Shown piece by piece: positions 52,216-63,800 of a stretch of DNA of 64,000 bases (positions are counted from its first letter, which is position 1; every line of letters begins with the position of its first letter). A program made the position numbers and the translations under genes. The DNA comes from Prunella strophiata (Eukaryota > Chordata > Aves > Passeriformes > Prunellidae). The stretch is from contig JAZBQD010000025.1 of the NCBI GenBank assembly GCA_036583965.1, positions 15,375,410 to 15,439,409 of the forward strand, written 5' to 3'. Under the pieces are notes generated by a model. That model saw nothing but the letters and a program-made list of their open reading frames with translations, had not been told where the DNA came from and made no database searches.

Positions 52216-54708
52216 AAAAAAATCATCTTTATTATTCCTATGATGGGAACCAAAACCACACTGCAGCCAGTGGGGAGTAGAAACCGCCCAGGAGCTGTGT
52301 TGCTTCTCCCACCTGGGAGGCCAGGGCAGTGCCAGCAGCAGCTGTGCCCCTGGCATCTGCCCACGGAGCCCTGCTGGTCTGCTCCCTGCCCCGGGCTGGC
52401 ACACCTGGCACTGTGGCTGTGACTGAAATCAGGAGCAGCACCACGCACAGCCTGCAGTGCCTGCCTCGCTGACAGGCAGGGGGTTACAGCCCCCTGGGAC
52501 AGGGAAATGCTGCTTCGTAACACTTCCTTCACTTAGGCCAGGGTGGCCCCGGAGTGCTGGAGGGCTGGGGCCAGGGGATGTCATCCTTGCCATGGACTCA
52601 TCCCACCAACTCTGCCATGGCATCACGGGCAGTGTGGGGGTTACACTGCCTCTGTGTGCCCACCCAGCACCAAGCCTTGCAGGGGGCACCAGAGCCAACA
52701 GGACATGGACTGTTACTGCTGTGCTCAGGACACTGCCAGCCTGTGGCAATTTTGCATCTCACCCCCTGAAACCTCCACATTCCCACTGTTCCCCATCCTA
52801 GGAAAAGCCTGTGAGGATCTACTGCATCCTGCTGTACTTCCCTTTCCAGAAAACAGTTACTGGGAGTTTCAGCACTTCAGCCACCCTCCCAGCAAAAAGC
52901 ATCCCCCGCCTTTTTCTTCCCTCCCTGGGAAAGTCACTGATGCTGGGATTGCCCCCTGCATGGTGCCCTGGCAGTGGCTGGCTCTGCTGCCCACCAGGAT
53001 GCTCCCAGGGTGCAATCCCTCCCTGCCAGCAACTCCAAAGGACTCCAGGGTGCCTAAGCAGGCCATTCACCTGCTGGCTGCTGACTAATAAAAACACACA
53101 TCTTTAAGATCTGGGGAAATTCTTCGTAATATGATGCACCATTTTTCTGAACAATTAGGCAAAGGGAAGAAATAGAACAGGAATAAATGAGTCAGTCACA
53201 AGAAATAAATGAAAACCCAACCCAAAAATATAACCCTACCCCTGACAATGCAATCACTGGGAGGGAATCAGACCCCCTTGCCATAAATATTAATTATGTG
53301 CAATTGTGTGTAGTACTATAGTGCAAATAGCTCTGCATTGATCATGGGGCAGCTCCCAAGGGGCTGCCCCAGGTGACACAGGGACTAGTTAAGGACAGAC
53401 AAGAATCAACACAGATTTCCAACAAACAAACAAAAAAAAAACCCCCAACCCAGTCACTGGGAAGCTCCAAAAAGGAGTTGCCTCCTCCAACTGGGCCCAG
53501 GCAAGGCTGGGCAATGCTGGTGCCCAGCAGCATCCTGGAGCCAGGCAGGGGCAGGACAGGGCCTTTGCTCCCTGCCTGCTGCTGGCACAGCCTGGTGAGG
53601 GGCACAGGGGATGAGGAGGGCAATGCAGGACAGATATGGTCAGGTTGGAGCTGTGTGGAGTGTAAGAGGTGAGCTCAGCAGGACACGAGCACAGCGAGGG
53701 CATCGCTGGCTTCAAGCTGGTCCTGTGGCTGCACTGCACAGTGTGGGGTGGTGCTGCTGGCAGAACCCCTGCATGGGCACAACACTGAGGCCAGCAGTAT
53801 CCCTGGGCACCCTGGGACACTTCATACCCATCCTACAGAGCACAGCCAAAACCCTGCAGCACCTCTCACTCGACCCACAGCAGCCCCAGGGACCTTGTGG
53901 CACCTCTCACCCGTCCCTGCAGCGTCCCTGGGCACCCCTCACTGCCTCCAGCTCTGGCTCCCCAGCCGTGCCCATCACGTGCTGTTCCTGGGGCCGAGCT
54001 CTGGGCATTGCTCCATTGCTACCTCTCACCCAGTGCCAGCTCCTGGCACCACAGCTCCCTTGCACAGCTGGGGCCAGTGCCAGCTCCTCGGGCCAGGCTT
54101 GGCAAGCAGGCAGGAGGAGGCAGTTTTCCCAAGCATTTAAAGGAGGCAGAGCCTCCTCTTTCCCATGCCAGGCAGGTACCAGACAGGAGCTGAGCAATCC
54201 CCCTGGCTGGACACAAAATGCTCCCAGGGGCAATCCCAGCACATCCTGCTGCCCCAAGGACGGTTTGGGTCTGAGCTTTGTGACACCTCCTGCTAAACCA
54301 CGAGCAACCACCAAACAACACAGGGACATGCGGGTGAGGAGCGTGGGGCAGCGTCCCGCTGGCTGTGAGCGATGGGCAGGGCAGAGGGGAGCAGAGGGCA
54401 TCCTGCTCCTCCTCTGCCAGCCCAAGCCCAACACCCCTCTCCACCCATCCAGGCTCTCCCGGCTTTTGGGGTGGATTTTTTTTGCAGTATGGATGGAAGA
54501 AGGCTGGAGAGTGGCAGTGTCACATGCACACGCACACCCACGCGCGCCCAGAGCCGCTGGCAGCGGCAGGAGCGCTGCCACCCTCGCAGCCCTGGCAGGA
54601 AGTTTTACATTGATACAGGATTTAAGACACGCTGATATATAAATTACTGTCTCTATATATACTATGTATAGGCTGAGGGCCAGTCCGTGACCAAGGGCAC
54701 CGGGGGGC
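52216..54708 (-). other. 3' UTR of the ABCA3-type gene (inferred)
   Basis: The first canonical - strand signal after the stop is AATAAA at 52233-52228, followed on that strand by a T11 run and GTGGGTGTTT, a good downstream element. That implies a UTR of about 2.5 kb. An A/T-rich, apparently unique stretch at 53080-53340 lies within it. A nearer non-canonical site cannot be excluded. Confidence 0.45.
52228..52233 (-). promoter_or_regulatory. Polyadenylation signal AATAAA (ABCA3-type gene)
   Basis: TTTATT on the + strand, with T-rich and GT-rich sequence just downstream on the - strand. Confidence 0.55.
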
Positions 54709-54840
54709 TCATTTCCCTCTGTCCTCTGTGTAGTGCTGGAAGCGAGTGAAGCTCATGAAGACCTGCTCCAGGGAGATCTGGCTCACCGAGTAGTCCTCCA
54801 AGCGATACTTCTCTTTGGCTTTCTCCAGGGCCCCAAAGAC
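54709..54840 (-). CDS. ABCA3: ABCA3-type terminal coding exon
   Basis: Acceptor CCTCCCTTGCAG. 43 codons from [20 protein letters not shown] through [11 protein letters not shown] to EDRGK, then TGA at 54711-54709. Confidence 0.95.
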   Translation of the reverse strand, partial: VFGALEKAKEKYRLEDYSVSQISLEQVFMSFTRFQHYTEDRGK

Positions 54841-57800
54841 CTGCAAGGGAGGGCAGGGACATGAGGCACTGTGACTCGGTGTGGGGGGACTCCTAGGACC
54901 ACAGGGGGAGCCCCAGGCTGTGACAGGGAACACCACGCTGTGATAGGGAACCTCCAGGCTGTGGCAGGGAAAGCAGAGAAAGCTTTTGTCTCCAGGGAGA
55001 CCCAGGAAAGTGACACCTTCCCTGGCAGGAGAGTGGGGGAAGCCAGGAGTATCTGACACCATTTAAAAACATATGCTATGGATATGATTGTTTTACACAT
55101 TTGTATGCGACAAATGCATACATATATACAAATACATACATATATATATGTATATATGTATTTATATACACACACACATCTGGGTTTGAATTCCTGCCCA
55201 AGGTTTCTGCTAACACATTATATATATAAAATATTTATATAATATAGAAATAACACTTAGTTATGTATACTGTATATAGAATTCTATCTATATCTAGCAT
55301 TCACATCACTTTTATATTGAGCTACATATAATATACACATTTATAAACTCACTCTCTCTAGTTTTTATATTATCCTATACATAGTTTTAATATAATCTGT
55401 ATACTATTATTAGAGTATACTATTACTCTCTCTATATATACTCTATACTACATACTTGATATGAAGAGTATATACTCCAGTACAAATTATACACTGAGTA
55501 TATACCATATACCCTGTCAGTATATATTTACAATATACAGTATATGATATACACTACATCCAGTGCATATAATATACAGATACATAAAAAAATGTAAATA
55601 CAGATACAAAATATAAGTTTAGATAGTTTTCATATGCACTATCTGTATACTATCACTATCTCTATAGCATACATGTATTTACATATAGATAATGTACATG
55701 TAGACAGTATATATAGAGAGATATACTAGGTATACTCTATACATAACTCTGTATACTGTATGCAGAGGGTTACACACTGTATCTGTACTGTGGGTTTGTA
55801 TTGGTGTCCCTGAGCTAGGACCCCTCGGGATCAGTGGCTAGGGAAAGCCACCACCCACAGCCCCAGTGGGACCACACTGAAGCACTGCCAGGGGGTTCCT
55901 GGGGCTGAGGGGCAGGAGCAGGGAGGTGTCAGCACAGGGAAGTTGTGCCCACCCATGCCATGTTCCCACAGTGTAATGCAGTGGGGAGGATGCACCACTG
56001 AAAGCAAAGCACCAAGAACATGGGAAGGGGCAGGAGAAGGGCTCCCAGTGCCCACTTACCTGTGCCCAGCTGAGGTTCTTGTTGGTCAAGTGGTAATGCA
56101 CCATGCCCTGGTGCTCGTGCTTCAGGACGCTGCCTGGGGAATGGAGCAGGGAGAGGCTCTGTGTTAGGGAAGGTGCTGAAGTTCACACCCAGCACCCTGC
56201 CCCTGCTCCAGGGGCAACTGCTCCAGCAGCTCACGGTACCTGGGAAAGTCTTCTCCACGAAGGCCTTGAAGGCCTGCAGCTCACCCTCCTCCTCACTCCG
56301 GGTTTTGGCCAGCAAGGTGTATCCACTACCAAACTTGCTTTTGAGGTGCTGGGGGCTGCCCAGGCACTTGAACTGCCCGTTCACCATGATGGCCAATCGT
56401 GTGCACAGCGCCTCGCACTCCTCCATGCTGCAGGAAGGAGAGGACTCGTTCAGAGAATCCCAGGATGGTTTGGGTTGGAAGGAACCTTAAAGCTCATCTC
56501 GTTCCAACCCCTGCCATAGGCAGGGACACCTTCCACTAGAACAGACCTCTCCAAGCCCAGCCCAGTATGTCCTTGAACACTTCCAGGAATGGGGCAGCCA
56601 CAGCTTCTCTGGGCATGTAACCACCAGAATACAAGCAGAAGCTTCTGGGAAGTGGCTGGAGGTATATTCCCTTCTCTCTGGACTCTTCGAGGAAGGAGAT
56701 TTGGGTAAAGCCTAGCCACTGGCTGCAGGCAGTGTATGCCCACCTACCAGGCCTCGAGGTATGTCCCATCCCTTGGATCCCACCACTCTTCCTGATCTCT
56801 CATGCCAAGCCCTGCCCAGCCAAGTGTCACCTGTGGGAGGTGAAGATGATGGATTTGCCACACTCTCGTGTCCGTGTCACTGCATCCCAGAGCAAGCGCC
56901 GGGCCACAGGGTCCATGCCAGTGGAGGGCTCATCCAGGAAGATCACAGGGGGGCCACCAATGAGGGCAATGCCAGCACTCAGCTTCCTCTTGTTCCCACC
57001 GCTGCAGAGGAATCACAGAACCATTAAGGTTGGAAACGACCTGCGAGATCACCAAGTTCAACCTTCAGCTGAAAACCGGAGCGAGGAGGAATGGGGACAG
57101 AGAGCCAGTAGAGCACAGGGAGCACCACCAGGAGGAGGGACAGCAGCTTGCCCAGGGCTGCTCTCACCTGTAGGTCCTGACGAGCTTGTCGGCGTGCGGC
57201 TCCAGGAGCAGCCCCCGCAGCATGTTCTCCACGCAGCTGCCGATGTAGCGCTCGGGGATGCCGCGCAGCCGCGCGTACATGCTCAGCGTCTCGCGGCCCG
57301 TCATGTGCTCCAGCAGGGCGTCGAACTGCGGGCAGTACCCGATCCGCTGCTGCACCTTGGGCCAGAGGAGCACACAGCAATCAGCACACGGGCAGCTCTC
57401 TGAGCCAGAGGGGCCTGGGCACCCACAGGCCTCAGAGGGTGATGGCAGCTCTGAAACCATGGGTAGAATGAGAGGAAAATGCGTCCTGGAGCAGCTGGGC
57501 TGACAGGGATGGACAGATGTGTCTCTAGACAGGAACTGGGCGGGCTCACAATGCCTCTGCCAAGCTGGTTCCTCACTGTGAGGGAGCATTTTAGGGTGCC
57601 CAGGCTCTCAGGAGAAGGAGCACTGGAGGCTGGTACTTCCCCCATGTCCTGAGTCACTTCCAGGGACAAGAGAATGAGAGAAGGCAGTTTCAGGGAAGGA
57701 AGCAATTTGGGGCATGCTCTCAAGGAATGTCCTTCATGTCTGACCTCGTTCAGGATCCCCATTCATCTAAGAGTTGGACTTGATGGTCCTTGATGGTCCT

Positions 57801-60800
57801 TTCCAAATCGGAATATTCTGTGAAATCTGGGACAGTGGCAGAGGAAGGACTGGACTGAAAGCCTAACCCCTGCTCATCTCTCCCTCTTCCAAAGGGAGTG
57901 GCCAATTCCCAGCAAGGAGACTCCTAGCAAAGGTCTGGAAAGGTTTGATACACTCATTTTAGAGACCATCCTCCAAAATTTTCCACATTTTCAGCTATGG
58001 AGGTAAAACTCTTTGATGAAGGGTTTGCTACCCTCACCAGGTTTGGCCTCCATTGGTATCACGTCTGTAATCCCAGAGGAGGGGAGACTGCTTCCACGTG
58101 GGCAGATAATGGAGAGCTGAGCCAGCCAAGGACACAATGTCCCTGGGATATTGTCTCTGCCCCTGGAACTGCAACCATGTCCTCTTGGAGGCACCTGAAA
58201 GGTGGCTCAGCCCAGCCAAACACAGGATGGTCTGCAACACCACCCTCACCCCTGCAGCCTTGGGTACCTTCTTGATGTTGGCCAGAATGCTGTGGCCATC
58301 CACAAAGGCGTCCCCTGATGTGATGCTCTCATCACCTGTCAGCATCTTGAAGGTGGTGGTTTTGCCCGCTCCGTTGAAGCCAAGGAGACCAAAGCATTCC
58401 CCTTTGCTGACAGCCAAGGAGATCCTGTCCACAGCCAGCAGGGACTCCCGGCTGTCATAGACCTGGAGGAGAGCACACACGAGCCACATGTCACTGCCTG
58501 GTGGCATGGCAAGGCAGGTGGTGGCTTTGCCAGCACTGAGAGGACACAGCTCAGATGGTAGCAGGATGCTCAGGTCATCTTGCCTCACCTTGGTGAGCTC
58601 CTTGATGACCAGAGGGCTGCTGAGAGATGACAGCAGTTCTGGTGGTGACTCCAAAACCTTCTTCCTCTCATCTGCCACATCCCTGTCCTCTGGCAGCACA
58701 GACACCCTGTTCAGCAGGGCCACCTGAACACAGGGGGAAGACACAATCTGTGTCACTGTGGCTGCTGGGGGATGAATGGGTTCCTCCAGTGTCCCCAGTC
58801 CTGGCAGGATCCATCCCTTCCATCAGCTGCCTCTGGAGATGCCTCACTCCCTTTGCCAATCCATACACTTAACAGGACTGGCTCCTCCAAGCTCCAGGGA
58901 TGCTCCCTGGGAAGATTATTTAGGTGATGAGGGCCCATCTCCATCTCACAGGGACTCCTGGGCTGGGCTTGGAGGGCACAGCTCCCTCCCACATGCTTCA
59001 CTCACCCATTTCCGTCGCCTGCAGATGCCACAGACCAGAGTTCTCAGTCTCCAGAGAAGGTTTGTCTCAATGAGGAAGAGGAGGAAGAGGAAGGAGAAAC
59101 CCTGGATGGCCAAGGAGGTCAGGTACTGCCCAATCCCAGGGGTCTCCCAGGAAAAGTAGTTCATCTGATAACTGATATCTGAGGAAAGATGGAACAAAAT
59201 CAGCTCCAGGACCAATCCACACTTTGGGGAGGGGCAGATAAACTCCAGAGAAAGCTGTGAGCCCAAAGCTTTGTCAGGCTTATCTCCATCCCACACTGGC
59301 TCCCTGCCCACAGCTCTTTCCAATGCTTCCCACAGGAGGATTTGGGTCTGGAGGGGATCTGGCAGAAGACGCCCACTGGAGGCAGGCAGTGGACACCAAT
59401 CTTGGGATTGGGATTTCTTTACTCATCTGTGAAACTTCTCCTAGCCCACATTTTTCCTCCAAATCATGAGCAAGGTGATCCAGTTAAGGAACTTTTTCCT
59501 ATGTATGTCCTAATATGCTGCCCAGTTTTTGCTCTAAAAAAAACCTGCAGTAGCTGCAGCTACTGCTCAGGCAGAGGCACCATGACACTGCCCAATTCCA
59601 CCACCCACCCCACACAACCCCTCAGTGATGCTGTGGGGGTTGGCCAGGTGAGGATGTAGAGACTCACTGAAGGCCTTGCAGATGAAGATGGCTTCAACAG
59701 AGGAGGTGCAGAACTGAATGAACTCATAGTTCTGGTAGAAGTCACTGATGCACTGGCCCAAGCAGTAATTGGGTAAGACGAGAAAAACTTTATCCAGGGT
59801 TTTGGAGAGGTCCACCAAGCCCAGCTCTGAAAGAGAACAGGTGGATCAATGAATTAGAGACTGCTGGTTTGGGAGAAAAAACCCCTATACCTGAAAAACC
59901 CTGAAGTTTACAGGGAAACCAAACATATTTTGTCACATTTAATGGGTGAGAATGGACTGTTGTAGTGTTTTATGGCTATTGTGGGACCAGGCCTGAGGTG
60001 AGAGAGCCTCGCTGGGGGCTGGACCTTGTTGGTGATGGCTGGGCAGGTACAGAGGGTAGTGACCCACCTGGGATGCTCATGATGGTGACAGCGAGGAAGG
60101 TGGCGGTGCCGGAGAGGATGTTGAAGATGGTCAGACGGGTGTAGGCTGTGGCTGCCACCGAGAAGAAGAAGCTGAGGAGGTACATGAGTGGGATGATGGC
60201 CCAGCCATAAAGGAGGAAGATCAGCATCACATCAACGAGGTGGCTGTCTTGGGTGAAGGCTTGCACGTTGAAGGCTTGGAATATCACCTGGGGCACAGCA
60301 ATGTGGGGAGAAGGCACATTTGGCTTGACCTCAGGCGACGTCTCCTTGTCACAGTGGCCCATATCAGCACTGCACTGGCCCAGACAGCCCCTCATGGATG
60401 GGTCCTACCAGCAGCCCATGGCTGTCCCTAGGGGAGGCCCCTTCTGCAGACTGGGATGCAGAAGGGCAGATCTGGGGAATTCCTCTCCAAGATCCCATGG
60501 ATTTAACATTTTTTAGTCCCAACAGCAAAGTGTTCAGCTGGCTGGCCATGGTCAAGCTCCCAGCAGGACCAAGGGACAGCTTTCTTGTGGGTCCTTTCTA
60601 CAGACAATGCCAGTGGCTTTGTCCTTCTCCCTGCACCACACACATCCCAGAGGATCAGCGCCCAGCACTCCCACCAACGGGGAGGGCATTGGGGTGCCAG
60701 GGGTGACTCACCAACATCAGAGCACAAGGGATGAGGAAGTTGATGATGTCCCAGAGCAGGGCAGAGAGCCAGAAGTTGACCACGTAAACGCCGCTGACGA

Positions 60801-63800
60801 ACTGGACGTGCTTGGCCTTGATGGCGCGTTCGCTGACCAGCAGCAGCGCGAAGGTGCTGGCGAGCGAGGCCATCCCATACAGCAGGTTGATGGCAATGGC
60901 AAACCCAGTCTGGCCTCTGTGGGGACACGGGGACATGTTAGGGCAGGGACATCTCACCAACCAATGCTGAGGCTACACAGGGACAGCACAGAATCATAGA
61001 ATAGTCTCAGTTAGATGGAACCCACAGGGATCATCCAGTCCAACTCCTAGCCCTGCACAGACAACCACACAATCCCACCCTGTTCACCCCTGAGAGTGTT
61101 GTCCAAATGCTCCTGGAGCTCTGGCAGCCTTGAGACTATGACCATTCCTTGGGGAGCCTGAGTAGTGCACAGCACCCTCTGGGGGAAGAACCTTTTCTTG
61201 ATTTCCAGCCTAACCCTCCCCTGACACAGCTTCAGCCATTCCTTCGGGTCCTGTCTCTGGTCACAGAGAGGTCAGCACCTGCCCCTCTGCTGTCCCTCTT
61301 GAGAAGGCTGTGGTCAGCACACCCACACTGAGCTTCTTGCAGAGGCTACACTTTGCCAGTATGCTGAAGAAACACTCAAGGGAGAAAATCATCCCCCAGG
61401 CACAGCCCACCCTGCACACCACAAACCTCCACCCTGCCTTGGTGAGGTCCCAGACATGGCTCCTCTGGTCTAGGTGAGGTTCAGAGGCCCTGGATGTGGG
61501 GTTTTGTGAAGAGCATGGCCACATGGCCTCCCCTACTATGAGCACCTGGGAAAAACTAACCCCAGCCAGTATCTTGAGGGGAACAGCGAACCTCTGAGAT
61601 GTGCATGGGGTGATGGGGCTGCCAGGCTCAGCAGGGAAGTCATCTCCACAGCTTTGCTCCCCTGACCTCCTGAGTGCAAGCACAGCTACATTTGGGTCTG
61701 AGAAGCTCCAGCCTGTCTTCTCCACTGACCCAGTACAACCAAGCCAACGTGCACCCATGGGAGCCCCAGCAGGAAAGCGAGCCCTGTGCCATCACCACAC
61801 GTACTCCATGAGCTGGTCCTTGGCCTTCTCGGTGATGTTGCGGGGCTGGGGGTAGTTGGTGACGGTGATGGAGGCGTTGGGGCCTGCCAGCACCCTGAGG
61901 ATGGCGTTGTCAGCCAGCATGAGGGCGGTGGCCGGGGAGTGGTAGGCCTGGTTGTTGAAGAGCGCCGTGACCAGCGTGCGGTTCCCCGCGCCCTCGAAGG
62001 AGGCGGCTGCAATGTAGTGCTCGTTGAAGGCTCCTCCCTCCTCAGAGGCTCGGGAGATGAGGTACTCCTCCAGCCCACCTGCCAAACACCACCGCTGTTA
62101 CGGGCGGGCTCCATCGCACCACAGCTAACTGAGGCCAACTGGAAAAGACCCCAACCAGACTCAGCCCTGGTGGCCCACCCTGGTCCTGATCACAGAAACA
62201 CAGATCCATAGAATCTCCTGAGTTGGAAAGGACCCACAAGGATCATCGAGTTCAACTCCTGGCCCTGCATAGGACACCCCAACAATGCCACTCTGTGCCT
62301 GAGAGCATTGTCCAAAGCTCCTTGAGCTCTGGGAGCATTGGGGCCATGACCATTTCCTGGGGAGCCTGTTCCAATGGCCACAAACACGGTGTTATGGAGA
62401 AGACAGGTGTGCTCAGTTGCGGGGAGGTCCTGCCAATGACACGACGCTCCCACGCAGGAAAGAAAAGCATCAGGTACGCCACAGCTGGGACCTAAACTAC
62501 CCACGCCAGTGGCCCCTGGACACCCTGCCGGGCACCACCTGCTCCAGGGGTGCTCCCTGAGCCCTCACCCAGCACCTCCAGCGGCGACTGACGCTGGGCA
62601 TCCAGCAGCTCCGCGTACTGCTCCGCCAGCCTCTGCGGCAGCCCCGCGGCGCCCGCCACCGAGAAAGGCACGATGGTCTGGCCGTAGGGCTCCAGCGTCA
62701 GCCGCAGCTGGGACGAGTCCCGCGGGCCCGGGAAGGTCTTGGCCACGATGAGGGCAAAGGCAGTGAAGATCAGAGGCACGAGGAACTGCGCTGCCACCAT
62801 CTTCCAGTTGCGCCAGCTGTACACGGCCCGCTTCATGAACATGGCGTAGAACTGCTGGCAGCACAGGTAGAACTGCGAGGGGAGAGGCCGGGTCACGGTG
62901 AGCCCTGCCAGCTGTGGTCACGTCACCCCATGCAGCTGATGTAGAAGATGACCCCAAACCACCGCCATCCTTTATGCACCTGTCAGCCCGCAGCAGAGCC
63001 TGCTCTCCAGCTAAGCCTATAAAGGGATTAGCAGGGCAGCTGCCCAGCTCCAGCACATCCAACTCCATGGCTTCTGAACAAGTCACAGTCACTTTGAGAT
63101 CTCAGGTGTTAAAAGAAGCTTTAGCCATGACCTTTACCTTCCTCCACCTCCCAGCAGCTGAGGCTCCCAAACAGGATTACTGCAGGGCAGGCGTCAGCCA
63201 GAGCAACCAGCTGAGCACCTGTGAGTGCCCAGCCCAGCCTCTGCAAACACCTTCTGTGCTTTTCAATCCCAGAAACATCCTCCTCCCCCTCTGCCTTTGA
63301 GACATGCCCTTCAGAAGACAAGGGATATTGATCACAGGCGCTGAGGCAGCGGGGCATGAAGGGCTGCCAGGGAACTGGAACACAGAGCCTAGTGAGGGAA
63401 GGAAGATGGATTTTCTCATCTTCCTTCTGGAAAACCCCAGTGATGGAACAACAGCAGGTGGAAAACCACATTAGATCACCTTGAAGAGCAACTCAGGATC
63501 CCAAGATTAACATGAAGAGTAACTCTACCAACCCTAAAAATCATTTGTCTTAATGATGCAGATTCCAACTTGAACTTTCAATTCCATGTTCCAAACCACA
63601 TGCAACAAGAGCAACCGTGGGGGAGTCTCCACCTGGTAACCCTACTTCAAACCCCTCCCTTCACATGTCCCCTCCCCATTCCTGCTGCCCTGACCCCCCA
63701 GCACTCACCCCGGTGTTGAGCTTGATGCTGGAGCAGTCCTCGGTAATGAGCGCCCCGCTGTCATCCGTCATGTCCGTCATGCCACTCAGGCTGCTGGAGT

